From Candidatus Zhuqueibacterota bacterium (GTDB lineage Bacteria; Zhuqueibacterota; Zhuqueibacteria; Thermofontimicrobiales; Sulfurfontimicrobiaceae): DNA of 63,638 nt. The stretch lies in the NCBI GenBank assembly GCA_016927835.1, contig JAFGMA010000286.1, positions 1 to 63,638 of the forward strand, in the 5' to 3' direction. The stretch's first letter is position 1, and each line of letters opens with the position of its first letter. Shown here piece by piece: positions 28,357 through 37,925 of this stretch. Under the pieces are notes generated by a model. That model was given only the letters and a program-made list of their open reading frames with translations, made no database searches and was not told where the DNA came from. Made by a program: the position numbers and the translations under genes.

Positions 28357-28989
28357 GATTCATCACTCCTTTGATGTGAATTTTGAAAGAACAGTATGTC
28401 TCAGTAATAAAATCGACCGCTTTCTGGCAAGCTTTATACCATTTACCCATTAATTAGATTAAAAGATATTAATAGCCTAACCGCTTGTTTTTAAAGCCCA
28501 GATGCACGCAATCATTCTGGATGTCCTGAAGGGTGCGTACGCACGTTTGACTCGCTTTGGACCATAACATTTTCATTTTTCAACTACCTATCGCAAATTT
28601 GCCAATTGTGACTCTGTTTCATTCAGGAGCACTTTGGATTCGCGTCGAGTACCATCATGTCGCATGGGGTGCATTCGAATTCGCCGCATAATACCAGAGA
28701 ATCCGCTTTACATTCAAAAAAAAAATTCGTATATTACGCTCCGAACAACTGCTGTACCAACCCAATCGCGATATAAATTTCATCGAATAGGTTGTCGCAT
28801 TAATCCCAGGGAAAGTATATCACAAGGAATCGGGGGATAAATTTCTGCAATTCAAATCGATTGAATTTGATTTTTAAGCTACGGTTAGAAGGATAAACCG
28901 ACAAAAGTACATGATAATTGATCCCGGCGCCTGGTTTGTGTTGAGCGCCATTATTCATTTTCACTTCCAGCTTGTGAGAGTTTAAAATC
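28357..28989. other. Intergenic region upstream of galK
   Basis: 633 bp. It must hold the promoter of the minus-strand HTH gene at its left end and that of galK at its right end. A perfect 7-bp-arm palindrome (28849-28867) is listed separately. A 68-codon open frame at 28634-28840 shows no protein character. Nothing else is assigned. Confidence 0.5.
28849..28867. promoter_or_regulatory. Palindrome upstream of galK, possible operator
   Basis: AATTCAA-ATCGA-TTGAATT is a perfect inverted repeat with a 5-bp spacer, 122 bp upstream of the galactokinase ATG. Its size suits a dimeric regulator. No regulator gene is adjacent on the same side except the HTH gene at 28090. Confidence 0.3.
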
Positions 28990-30156
28990 ATGACCAATTA
29001 TAAATCCTTTCAGGCACAAATCAACGAAAAATTCGGCTTGCTCTTCTCCTCTAAACCACGCATTTTTCAAGCTCCCGGACGGGTTAACCTCATCGGGGAG
29101 CATACCGATTACAACGATGGCTTTGTGTTCCCTATTGCGCTGGAGCGAAGAACCACCGCAGCCATGATCCGACGCGACGATCGGAAACTTGAAATCTGGT
29201 CGGAAAATATGGGCGAATCGATCGCTATCGATCTCAATGATAATTCATCGAAGCGCAATCATTGGAGCGATTATGTTGCCGGCGTGGCAGCGATAATGGA
29301 AAAAAGCGGCATGACGCTTTCCGGGGCGAATATTTATCTTGAAAGCGATGTTCCCGTTGGTTCAGGTCTCAGTTCATCCGCTGCATTGGAGGTTTCGACG
29401 GCGCTTGGTCTGGCTGCAATTCACGGGATTGAAATCGATAAAATCAGCCTGGCAAAACTCTGCCAACGGGCGGAAAATGAATTTGTGGGCATGAAATGCG
29501 GGATCATGGACCAGTTCATCGCCTGTCACGGGGAGCATAACAAAGCCCTGCTGCTGGATTGCCGGTCACTCGATTTCCAAATGATTGAATTACCGCTTCA
29601 GAACGCGCTGTTCGTTGTATGCAATACGATGGTGAAGCATGAATTAGGCGCTTCGGAATACAACAAGCGCCGCTCCGAATGCGAAGAAGCGGTTCAAATT
29701 CTCAGCCAGCATATTCCGGGCGTCCAAAGCTTGCGCGACATTTCAATCAGCCAATTCACCCAGCACGCTGCAAAATTGCCTCCGGTTGTCCGCAACCGCA
29801 CCCGCCACGTTATCACCGAAACACAGCGCGTACTGGATGCCATCGAAGCGCTGAAAAATGACGATTTGGCAGAATTCGGTGAATTGATGAATGCTTCACA
29901 CAACAGCCTGCAAGCCGATTATGAAGTATCCTGTACAGAACTGGATACAATGGTGGAAATCGCCCGATCCATTGATGGTACGCTCGGAGCGCGTATGACC
30001 GGCGGCGGTTTCGGTGGCTGCACCGTCAACCTTGTTCTCGAAGATCAGGTTGATTCTTTTTGCTCGATAATTCAACAACGTTATCAACATAAGTTCAATC
30101 GAATGCCGGATATTTATATCAGCGCTCCGTCGCACGGCATGCGCGAAATAAGCTGA
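28990..30156 (+). CDS. galK: Galactokinase
   Basis: 388 residues, standard for the family. It phosphorylates alpha-D-galactose at C1 in the cytoplasm, the first committed step of the Leloir pathway. The galactokinase signature RVNLIGEHTDYNDGFVFP is near residue 32, the GHMP ATP-binding motif VPVGSGLSSSAALE near 122 and the C-terminal motif MTGGGFGGCTVNL near 336. All three GHMP motifs are intact. It stands 80 bp before the GH38 gene, without a terminator, so the two are probably co-transcribed. No galT, galE or mutarotase gene is present in the window. Confidence 0.96.
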   Translation: MTNYKSFQAQINEKFGLLFSSKPRIFQAPGRVNLIGEHTDYNDGFVFPIALERRTTAAMIRRDDRKLEIWSENMGESIAIDLNDNSSKRNHWSDYVAGVAAIMEKSGMTLSGANIYLESDVPVGSGLSSSAALEVSTALGLAAIHGIEIDKISLAKLCQRAENEFVGMKCGIMDQFIACHGEHNKALLLDCRSLDFQMIELPLQNALFVVCNTMVKHELGASEYNKRRSECEEAVQILSQHIPGVQSLRDISISQFTQHAAKLPPVVRNRTRHVITETQRVLDAIEALKNDDLAEFGELMNASHNSLQADYEVSCTELDTMVEIARSIDGTLGARMTGGGFGGCTVNLVLEDQVDSFCSIIQQRYQHKFNRMPDIYISAPSHGMREIS

Positions 30157-30236
30157 CCAATTCAAGGAATTTAATACCGAATCATCTTGCTGAAATAGTG
30201 AATCCTCTTTGATCTTATAAAAACAAGGAGTTGGGA

Positions 30237-32711
30237 ATGGCATCTGATGTAGCGAAACATGCGCAACAAACTATACATTGTATCGGATACGGTCATCTTG
30301 ATCCTGTCTGGCTCTGGGATTGGCGAGAAGGCTGCCGCGAAATGCTGGCAACCAGTCACTCCGCGCTTGAACGGATGAAAGAAACGCCTGGTTTTAAATT
30401 CAGTTGCAGTTCAGCCGGAACGTATCAGTGGGTTAAGCGATACGCACCAAAACTATTCAAGGAAATTCAAACTGCGGTCAAGCAGGGTTTATGGGAAATC
30501 GTGGGCGGATGGTGGATTGAACCCGATTTGAATTTGCCCGGCGGCGAATCATTCATCCGGCAGGGCTTGTACGGCAAACGCTTCTTCAAAGAAAATTTCG
30601 GAATCGATTGCATCATCGGTTTCAATCCGGATAGCTTCGGTCATTCAGGCACGCTGCCGAAAATTCTCAATCAATTGGGTCAGATTTATTATGTGTTTAT
30701 GCGCCCGGATGAACATGAGAAATCGCTGCCCGCTGATGTTTTCGTATGGGAAGCAGCCGATGGCTCACGCGTTATCGCCAGTCGCATTGCCCATGGCTAC
30801 GGCTGCGATCGCAATCTCGATCAAAAGATAGACACCATTTTCAAATATCTTGATAGCCATCCCTTTCTGAAAGACGGACTTTGCTTTTTCGGCGTGGGTG
30901 ATCATGGCGGCGGACCAACGAAGGAAAATATCCGCACGATCAAAGAACTGCAACAGGACGATGAACAGCGCAAGCTCGATTTCAGCACGCTGTTTCAATA
31001 TTTTGCTGCGCTCGAAAAATACAAATCCCAACTCCCTGTGGTTAAAGATGAATTGCAGCACCATGCGCGCGGCTGCTATTCCGTCCATTCGGATATCAAA
31101 GTTCTGAACCGCCAGGCAGAGAACCGCTTGCTCTCAGCCGAAAAATGGGCAACCGTTGCCAATCTGCTGCTTCATCGCGATGTACCGTCCGAACCGCTGG
31201 AGCACGCATGGCAAAATGTGTTGTTCCATCAGTTTCATGATGTCATCACCGGTACGTCCATTCGCAAGGGATTGGAAGACACCAAAATGTTCTATCACGA
31301 AAGCCTGGCGATTGCGGAAACACACCTTTTCGGCTCCATCCGGGACATTGCCAATCAAATACCGATTGAGGATGAAAAAGGCGAATTTGTTGTATTCAAC
31401 TCACTCCCCTTCGAGCGAACGGAGCCGATTGAAATCGAATACATTTTCCCGCACGAGGACGATGCAGTATTCGTCGATGATGAAAATCAGCTTTATGAAT
31501 ATCAAGAGTTGCAGCGCGCAGAGCTTACGGGTGCCAGGCGCAAGCACTGGGTGTTTATCGACACCCTGCCTGCGCTCGGCTACAAAACATATCGCTGGCT
31601 TCCTGATGCTGCGGTTGAGCGTGCGAAACCTACGAAATCACCGAAGCGCCTGGAAGCCGGGGAATGCTGGCTGGAAAATGATTACTGGCGAGTTGAATTC
31701 GATCCGTTTAATGGATACATTATCAGTTGTTATGATAAGCTGCATTCCGTTGAACTCATCGAGGGTGCAGCTGCCGTACCGCTTGTTATTTCGGATGATA
31801 GTGATACCTGGTCCCATGGCGTCGCTCGCTTTGATGAGCAAATTGCTGCCTTTTCCGGTGCAAAGCTGCAAATATATGATAAAGGCGATGTTTGTGTTTC
31901 AATGCTCATCACCAGCAATTATGAAAATTCGATTTTCCGGCAAAAGTGGATAATATATCGCGATAGCAGAATGATCGATGTGGAACTCACCATTGATTGG
32001 CACGAACGCCACAAGCTGCTGAAATTTTCGATGCCGCTGAAAATGACCGAAATGACAGCATTTTCCGATCAGCCGTATGGTCATGTCGAACGCCAGGCAG
32101 ATAATGAGGAGCATCCGTACCAGCAATGGATTACGCTGCACGGAATGGCGACCGGTGCCAAGGGCGAGAAACAAAAATTCAACGTGTCACTGATGAATGA
32201 TTTCAACTATTCCTACAGCCTGGATCAGTTTGATTTGCAGCTAACGCTTTTGAGAAGCGCTATTTACGCACATCACGATCCGACCAAACCGATGCCCGGT
32301 GTGAAATACGATTATTCAGACCAGGGAATTCACCGATTTAAATTGAGACTATTCACCCACACGGGCGAGGCATTGAATGCCAGCGTTGTCCGTAGTGCAA
32401 TTGAGTTTAATACCCCACCCTATGTTTTAATCGATTACGCGCATGCAGGCTACCTGCCCCGAAAGGCGTCTTTTCTGGAAATTGAGCCGCAGAATGTCAT
32501 TGCCACTGTATTTAAAAAGGCTGAAGAAGGAGATGTGTATATTTTGCGCTGCTATGAGGTCGAAGGCAAGGAAACCACTGTTTCGGTGAGATTTAAATAC
32601 AATAAGCTTGATGCACAATTCAAGATTCAACCCTATCAGATTAGAACCATGCAATTGAAACTTGCCGATGATTCTGTGATCCTTTCAGAATCGAACGCGC
32701 TGGAAGAGTAG
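30237..32711 (+). CDS. GH38 family alpha-mannosidase (cytoplasmic type)
   Basis: 824 residues from ATG 30237, preferred over the upstream TTG because AAGGAG lies six bases before it. Residues 19-29 (GHLDPVWLWDW) carry the metal-binding His and Asp of family GH38. FNPDSFGHSG near 130 carries the nucleophile Asp, and FHQFHDVITGTSI near 335 is the usual conserved block for the central helical domain. A long beta-sandwich C-terminal half follows. No signal peptide, so it acts inside the cell, releasing mannose from imported alpha-mannosides. It follows galK, which suggests use of mixed galactose/mannose oligomers. A terminator hairpin follows the stop. Confidence 0.95.
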   Translation: MASDVAKHAQQTIHCIGYGHLDPVWLWDWREGCREMLATSHSALERMKETPGFKFSCSSAGTYQWVKRYAPKLFKEIQTAVKQGLWEIVGGWWIEPDLNLPGGESFIRQGLYGKRFFKENFGIDCIIGFNPDSFGHSGTLPKILNQLGQIYYVFMRPDEHEKSLPADVFVWEAADGSRVIASRIAHGYGCDRNLDQKIDTIFKYLDSHPFLKDGLCFFGVGDHGGGPTKENIRTIKELQQDDEQRKLDFSTLFQYFAALEKYKSQLPVVKDELQHHARGCYSVHSDIKVLNRQAENRLLSAEKWATVANLLLHRDVPSEPLEHAWQNVLFHQFHDVITGTSIRKGLEDTKMFYHESLAIAETHLFGSIRDIANQIPIEDEKGEFVVFNSLPFERTEPIEIEYIFPHEDDAVFVDDENQLYEYQELQRAELTGARRKHWVFIDTLPALGYKTYRWLPDAAVERAKPTKSPKRLEAGECWLENDYWRVEFDPFNGYIISCYDKLHSVELIEGAAAVPLVISDDSDTWSHGVARFDEQIAAFSGAKLQIYDKGDVCVSMLITSNYENSIFRQKWIIYRDSRMIDVELTIDWHERHKLLKFSMPLKMTEMTAFSDQPYGHVERQADNEEHPYQQWITLHGMATGAKGEKQKFNVSLMNDFNYSYSLDQFDLQLTLLRSAIYAHHDPTKPMPGVKYDYSDQGIHRFKLRLFTHTGEALNASVVRSAIEFNTPPYVLIDYAHAGYLPRKASFLEIEPQNVIATVFKKAEEGDVYILRCYEVEGKETTVSVRFKYNKLDAQFKIQPYQIRTMQLKLADDSVILSESNALEE

Positions 32712-32721
32712 AAAATACAAA

Positions 32722-32761
32722 GGTAGCAAACAGATCGGAATGTCAGCATCCGTTTGCTACC
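32722..32761. terminator. Bidirectional hairpin between convergent genes
   Basis: GGTAGCAAAC (32722-32731) is perfectly complementary to GTTTGCTACC (32752-32761). It lies 11 bp after the GH38 stop and 40 bp before the end of the convergent minus-strand gene. The downstream T richness is weak on both sides. Confidence 0.6.
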
Positions 32762-32800
32762 GGTTTGTCTTCATCGATTGTTCTGCTACGGGCGTCCTCG

Positions 32801-34102
32801 CTAATATTCTGTTAAAACAACCCGCTGCCTGAATCTTTTATCTGATAGCTTTTCTTTGCTGAAATCTTCCACATCTTTTTTCTTCACTTTAATAAAAATT
32901 GTGCTGCGTTTATCTGCTTGTTGCTGCGGAGGAAGCTTCAATTCAAGGGCGATACCAATCCATTCATTTTCCGCTAGTTGAGTTAGCGTATGCCCATACG
33001 CCCCCAACAATTCAATCAATGTCGATTTCAGTTGCGTCATTTCCTTTCCGAAATCAACGTAAGATTTTTCACTGGTTCGCAACATAATTTGAGAAATTTC
33101 ATCACCATGTTGTATGATTTGCAGCCCGGCGGTGTTGCGTATTTTCATCAGAAACAATGCACCGAAATTGGCAATGTAAGCGCCCCAAGTCTGGCTGTGC
33201 CTTAGCACGCCTTTTTTCGAAATCTGATCCATTCCGGTTTCGAAAATCTCGGTCATGATTGAGATATCCCGGTTCATCCGGCTTTCTGTTTCGTTGGATA
33301 CAAATCGAATGCGTTTTTCGAAACTATCTTTTTTGATCGATCCGCTTCGATATGCCAGCACATCCGCGTGAGAAACCGTGGCAAAAATCCGCTCCGGTTG
33401 GTTTTCTTTGATGGCTGATGCATCCAACCAAAAGCTCCTGGCTATACCGTCCAGGTACAGCGCGTTCGATTCGGCTGGCAACACAATGACTGTAATCTGA
33501 TCATCCGGTTTGAGCTGATTTATCGCATCGCAATATTCACCCAAAAACTCCGTCATATTTTCCTTTATTTTCGCCTCCTCCAATTTGGCGGCTTTCATCT
33601 TTTCAGACGACTTTGCATGCTGCTTTCGCCTGGCTTCAATTTCTGCCTGCCTGGCTTTTAAATATGCATTTTTCGCTTCATCAATTTCCTTCCCGAATTT
33701 TTCCAATATAATCAACCGCTCTTCATCTTTGCCAACCCTCTGCTCGAACTCACTGTCACGATCTTCATACACATCAAGAATGCTATCCTCTCGCAAATTC
33801 TGCTCTATATCCCGCTCCAGTATATCATTGAGTATAATATTCCTCGATATCTCATATTGATAGCTGAAAATGACGCCGTATCCTTCCAGATAGACTGCGC
33901 GGGTATTCCCGTTCCCCCAGGACACGTTATAATCTTCGGGATTCATCATACGATCGAATATCACCTTCATGATGCTCAAATCGCGTTTCATTTTGTTGTA
34001 GTTGATGGCTGTGTCCCCGGCAAAACTCTGTCGGGGTAATCCGGCAAACAGGATTGCGAGAAAAAGCGTAACTCTTAATATTTGTAAAAAAATGTGTTTC
34101 AT
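32801..34102 (-). CDS. Periplasmic protein of unknown function with internal duplication, linked to ECF sigma/anti-sigma pair
   Basis: 433 residues with a signal peptide (about 1-29, ending SFA). Two halves resemble each other. NKMKRDLSIMKVIFDRMM at about 36, followed by a GYGVIFSYQYEIS stretch, matches SRMNRDISIMTEIFETGM at about 277, followed by ANFGALFLMKIRN. Between them lies a charged coiled coil (about 125-190) rich in Lys/Glu/Ala. A ribosome binding site (AGGTGA) precedes the ATG. It follows the anti-sigma gene by 93 bp on the same strand, so it is probably part of that operon and may be a regulated output or a signal-sensing partner. I do not recognise a family. Confidence 0.85.
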   Translation of the reverse strand: MKHIFLQILRVTLFLAILFAGLPRQSFAGDTAINYNKMKRDLSIMKVIFDRMMNPEDYNVSWGNGNTRAVYLEGYGVIFSYQYEISRNIILNDILERDIEQNLREDSILDVYEDRDSEFEQRVGKDEERLIILEKFGKEIDEAKNAYLKARQAEIEARRKQHAKSSEKMKAAKLEEAKIKENMTEFLGEYCDAINQLKPDDQITVIVLPAESNALYLDGIARSFWLDASAIKENQPERIFATVSHADVLAYRSGSIKKDSFEKRIRFVSNETESRMNRDISIMTEIFETGMDQISKKGVLRHSQTWGAYIANFGALFLMKIRNTAGLQIIQHGDEISQIMLRTSEKSYVDFGKEMTQLKSTLIELLGAYGHTLTQLAENEWIGIALELKLPPQQQADKRSTIFIKVKKKDVEDFSKEKLSDKRFRQRVVLTEY

Positions 34103-34195
34103 TTTGTCACCTGTTTCTGTCCCTTATTATCTGAAATTCATGTACTTTCGCGCAACAACGATACCCGGTTAAATCATCGTTAATTTGAATGCCAT

Positions 34196-34888
34196 CTATT
34201 TTTGCCCGGAAGGTTTTGAACGGGTTTGCATCACTTTGATGAGCCCGTTAACTGATTGACTCGTTCGCTCCAAACGCCTGTTGGTCAAATACTGAAGCTG
34301 CTCGAAGCTGGTACCAACAATTGCCATATCCGATCGGCGCTGATTTGCGATCTCCTGTGCAAAATCCGTCAAGGAGACCACCATATCGCGGCGCTGCCTA
34401 GCTTCGCTGGCTTCGATCAATTGGTTCATCAGGGCAATTTGATCGTTTTGAAATGCGAGCAATTCGTCCCTGGAAACGGCTTCTGTGGGTACATGCGTTT
34501 TATTCGATTGCGGCAACAAGCTCATTTTCAAGTGAAATATGCCATCCTGCCATGAGATATTCAGGTTCGCCAGCGAAAGCAGGATAAGCGCGACAGCAAA
34601 ACCATACGCGAATCGTTTCCCCCAATTTTGCCTGCCAGGTATCAGAGCGCGCGCTTTTTCAATAACACGTTGCCATCCGGAGACCGATTCTTTTACAAAG
34701 ATCAAATTCAATTTCGGATCGATCTCTTCCCATTTTTGCAGAATAGCCGTTGTACCTTTGAGAGCAGCAATTTCACGTCGGCAGCACTCGCAGTCAGCCA
34801 GATGCGCTTCAAACTGCTGCTTTTGTTCATCACCAATTTCCCGATACAAATAGTCCACAAAGTGCTGTTTCGCTGCTTCACAGTTCAT
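34196..34888 (-). CDS. Anti-sigma factor with zinc-finger domain and one membrane helix
   Basis: 230 residues. The open frame extends to a TTG at 34894, but AGGAGG is nine bases before ATG 34888, which is preferred. Residues about 1-42 form a zf-HC2 zinc-binding anti-sigma domain, with its Cys at CEAAKQHF and the HLADCECC cluster. One transmembrane helix (FAYGFAVALILLSLA, about 93-108) follows, then a periplasmic part rich in Arg/Gln. Such proteins hold an ECF sigma factor at the membrane and release it on a signal. The start overlaps the end of the sigma gene by 11 bp, so translation is probably coupled. Confidence 0.93.
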   Translation of the reverse strand: MNCEAAKQHFVDYLYREIGDEQKQQFEAHLADCECCRREIAALKGTTAILQKWEEIDPKLNLIFVKESVSGWQRVIEKARALIPGRQNWGKRFAYGFAVALILLSLANLNISWQDGIFHLKMSLLPQSNKTHVPTEAVSRDELLAFQNDQIALMNQLIEASEARQRRDMVVSLTDFAQEIANQRRSDMAIVGTSFEQLQYLTNRRLERTSQSVNGLIKVMQTRSKPSGQK

Positions 34889-35480
34889 ACTCAAACGCCT
34901 CCTTTTGAATGTTCCACTGCTCGAACACCTTTCGCAACGCGCTCAAGCCGTAGTACATTCTCGATTTGATTGTATTTATCGATTGATTCAAAATTTCCGC
35001 GATTTCATAAAATTTCAGTCCCTGGTACTCTTTCATGATGATCACGATGCGCTGCTCTTCCGGTATCGTATTCAAGGCTTTATGGATAAGTTGCCTGGCT
35101 TCTTTGCGTCCCCAGCACGATTCCGGCGATCCGTCTTCCCGAATCATGAGATTTTCAGGCAAAATGGCTCCTTGATTGCTTTCTTCGTGCAGCTTATCCA
35201 GCGACACTGTGCGCTGCTGTGCCGTTCTCCTGATTTCGTCCCGACACAAATTCACCGCGATTTGATAAAGCCATGATTTGAATTTAGCGGGATCTTTCAA
35301 TTTTTTCAAAGACTTATAGGCGCGGATGAATGTTTTTTGGCAAATCTCCTTCGACAATTCAAAATCGCAGCACATCTTCAAAATGAAATTGAAAATCGGT
35401 TTTTCCCAACGCCAGACAAGTTGATTGAAAGCGTTGATATCACCAGATGTATATTTTTGGATGAGGTCCGAATCCGTCAT
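34878..35480 (-). CDS. ECF-type RNA polymerase sigma factor
   Basis: 200 residues from ATG 35480; the open frame runs further upstream to 35615, but those 45 codons look non-coding. Region 2 is at about 7-75 (core binding NQLVWRWEKPIFNFILKMCC, then ICQKTFIRAYKSLKKLKDPA and FKSWLYQIAVNLCRDEIRR). Region 4 is at about 125-185 (IPEEQRIVIIMKEYQGLKFY, then the helix-turn-helix EIAEILNQSINTIKSRMYYG). It is paired with the overlapping anti-sigma gene and directs transcription of a small regulon, usually including its own operon. The downstream periplasmic protein is a likely member. I found no signature promoter that I could defend. Confidence 0.94.
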   Translation of the reverse strand: MTDSDLIQKYTSGDINAFNQLVWRWEKPIFNFILKMCCDFELSKEICQKTFIRAYKSLKKLKDPAKFKSWLYQIAVNLCRDEIRRTAQQRTVSLDKLHEESNQGAILPENLMIREDGSPESCWGRKEARQLIHKALNTIPEEQRIVIIMKEYQGLKFYEIAEILNQSINTIKSRMYYGLSALRKVFEQWNIQKEAFEYEL

Positions 35481-35618
35481 ATTAGAGTACTTTCGATTTT
35501 TCCTTTGATCTTTAGACGGATGATTGCCGGAAAAAGTTTTATATTCAGACTTGCCAATGGCTGGATCAAATGCGGCGTACACCACAAGCGAACTGGCACT
35601 TTCCAGCCAATCCATCGG

Positions 35619-37805
35619 TTAAGGCAGCATCAGTTGGCGTGTTTTCTGAAAATGTCTTCCCATGTCGCTATCAGATGTTAGTTCCCACAGGCTCAAATTC
35701 ATCTGCCGCAGCGCCAGCACCATTGTGATCCAGCCCTGGGTCCAGCCTGTTTCTGTGCTCCATGCGCCCCAGCCGGCATCGGCATTGGACGCCCAGTACT
35801 CCCATCGTTCAAAATCCATTGCGCGGAACCAGGCGCCATCGAGTTCGGGACGGCTCTCGCTGCGAACCTGAATTCTGCACAGGAATTCAGCCAACCGATC
35901 CTCAGCCTGCCGGTAATACGGCTCTTTTGTAGCAGCCGCAGCTTCATGCAGCCCGATAAATGCAAAATTCGTCGTATAAAGCAAGTCACATACAGGATCC
36001 CCATTCACCTGCAGCAGCGGCGCTTCATCTGTTCCGTAAGCCGCATTCGATTTTGGCGCGCCATAACTGCCCTTGCCGGCTTTTCCCAGCGCCTCCCGAA
36101 TGGCGCCTGTTTGATGCTGGTAAGCGAGTAATTCTTCCACCATAAATTTCAGCCAATTGCGATGCTCCGGCTTATCTTCGACATATACGAGCCACGCCAG
36201 CGGGAGCAGCATTCGAGCGCGCTCCTGTTGAATGCCATTCGTCCAGTGCCATTCATCCGGATAGGCTTCCATGGTCATACGGATGGCGATTTTGGTGCGC
36301 TCTAAAAACAGGTCGTAACCCGTCAGGGAATAAGCCTTGAGGAAACACGCCCACAGAAATGCCTGGTAATGTGGTGCATAGCTCGTGGATGCATTTTCGA
36401 AGAAAAATCGCCACCCGTGTTTTTCAAGCGGCTCCTCATCAATTCGATTCCATCGAAACCCGAGCGGACCGGTCGTTCTGAAATTTGCGATCAGGCATTG
36501 CAGCATCCGTTCGTCCCAGCGATCAATTTTGAGCATCGCCGCTGCCGCTAGTGTGCCCAATAATCCGCGCGCATTGTCATCGCCATAATAAACACCGCGG
36601 AAATCGGATTTATCATCATTCAGGCGACTATGGTTCCAGCTTATCAAGCCGAAAGCCGGGTGCATCGGATTCATTCGATTGCCCTGCGACATAAGCGACT
36701 TGAAATAAATGAAATCACCCAGATTCCCGGCGACACGGGCAACCTGCTTATTCTGCAAGAACTGGCTGGCAAGGGCGATTGATCCGGTAACTTCCCCATT
36801 GCAGTCGTAACGCAACCACCAGCGCAGCTTTTGGCTGCCGTCTGATTTTATGTTTGAACTGAATCCTTCCAGAACACCGAGACTTCCATCGCCTCCGGGC
36901 GATTGTGAGTCCGGCATCGGTCCTGTGGCGTCAGCCCAGTTTGATAATGCCTGCTCGTAGATTTTTTTTGTACTCGGATGCAGCAGCAGCTTTGCATTGA
37001 AATACCAGCCGACACCACGCGTAATGGCATCGACTTCCGCATCCGCGGGAAGCTCCGCGCCTTTTTCCCGGGAAGGTCGTACACCAGGCTGCCAGCGCAA
37101 ATCCGGCAGCGCCACCCCGGGTTGAAGCCAATTCAGTATTTTTTGCCAGATATTGTCCCAGGCGTCGGCAGGTGCGTAGCGACCTGAAATGAACTGGCTC
37201 AACTTTGATGTGGCGATCAAAAAAGGAAAATTCGGATGCTCGAATAAAAGCGGGTGCGATTCCGTTGCGTCAAGCCCGTATACTGCCGTGTCAAAGCCAG
37301 CTACCCGCGCCAGGACAAGCTCTGCGCGTTCAACCGTGACAGGTACAAAAGAGCAATCATGCACCATCACAATGCGCATCGGCGGCAGCGCTGCGCCAAA
37401 AAAATCCGAAACCACCACGCCGCGCTCCCATTCGGTATGACGGGGTTCAGATACTGCCAGTCCGGGTAATTTCGCCGGGAATTCAAGATACAAACGCAGT
37501 TTTTTTGCAATGGCAGCCTGAAAAAGCTCCTTGTTGATTTGTATGGGATCATTCGGATAATCATCAGCAAGTATTAAAACAGCGGTTTTCTCGGCAGCCG
37601 ATTCAATGGCTTCCTCTGCTGTATCCACCCGCTTGATCGCAATATCGTTGGCGAGAAGCATTTTATAGAGATCATTTTTCTCGGAACACTTCAGGACGAA
37701 TGTTGCCGGATGGTTTCTCGCCGACGCAGCGATGCAAAATACCATGCTAAAAACCAGCAGCAAAAGCATGGGCAAATCGGAAAGATTTTCAAAAATAGGT
37801 TGCAT
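35619..37805 (-). CDS. Putative six-hairpin-glycosidase-like secreted protein
   Basis: 728 residues from ATG 37805; the frame extends 11 codons to a TTG. A hydrophobic leader (LPMLLLLVFSMVFCIAASA) predicts export. The first 200 residues look like an alpha/beta domain (VLILADDYPN, VVVSDFFG, RIVMVHD). The remainder (about 270-725) is Trp/Tyr-rich helical repeats typical of an (alpha/alpha)6 barrel as in six-hairpin glycosidases (GVYYGDDNARGLLGTLAAAA, HYQAFLWACFLKAYSLTG, EWHWTNGIQQERARMLLPLA, NADAGWGAWSTETGWTQG). Conserved Asp/Glu-rich turns (DDN, DEW) could be catalytic, but I cannot name a family or substrate. It precedes the sigma gene by 138 bp on the same strand. Function is inferred from fold only. 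Confidence 0.8.
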   Translation of the reverse strand: MQPIFENLSDLPMLLLLVFSMVFCIAASARNHPATFVLKCSEKNDLYKMLLANDIAIKRVDTAEEAIESAAEKTAVLILADDYPNDPIQINKELFQAAIAKKLRLYLEFPAKLPGLAVSEPRHTEWERGVVVSDFFGAALPPMRIVMVHDCSFVPVTVERAELVLARVAGFDTAVYGLDATESHPLLFEHPNFPFLIATSKLSQFISGRYAPADAWDNIWQKILNWLQPGVALPDLRWQPGVRPSREKGAELPADAEVDAITRGVGWYFNAKLLLHPSTKKIYEQALSNWADATGPMPDSQSPGGDGSLGVLEGFSSNIKSDGSQKLRWWLRYDCNGEVTGSIALASQFLQNKQVARVAGNLGDFIYFKSLMSQGNRMNPMHPAFGLISWNHSRLNDDKSDFRGVYYGDDNARGLLGTLAAAAMLKIDRWDERMLQCLIANFRTTGPLGFRWNRIDEEPLEKHGWRFFFENASTSYAPHYQAFLWACFLKAYSLTGYDLFLERTKIAIRMTMEAYPDEWHWTNGIQQERARMLLPLAWLVYVEDKPEHRNWLKFMVEELLAYQHQTGAIREALGKAGKGSYGAPKSNAAYGTDEAPLLQVNGDPVCDLLYTTNFAFIGLHEAAAATKEPYYRQAEDRLAEFLCRIQVRSESRPELDGAWFRAMDFERWEYWASNADAGWGAWSTETGWTQGWITMVLALRQMNLSLWELTSDSDMGRHFQKTRQLMLP

Positions 37806-37925
37806 GATCACGAGTTTCCTCAATTCATTTTTCGACAAATTAATCCAGCATCAGCCGGATTTAAGGAATTCATAGATTATGACGTCTGCTGAAAGCTCAA
37901 GTGCACCAAATCTGCTAATGAGTTT

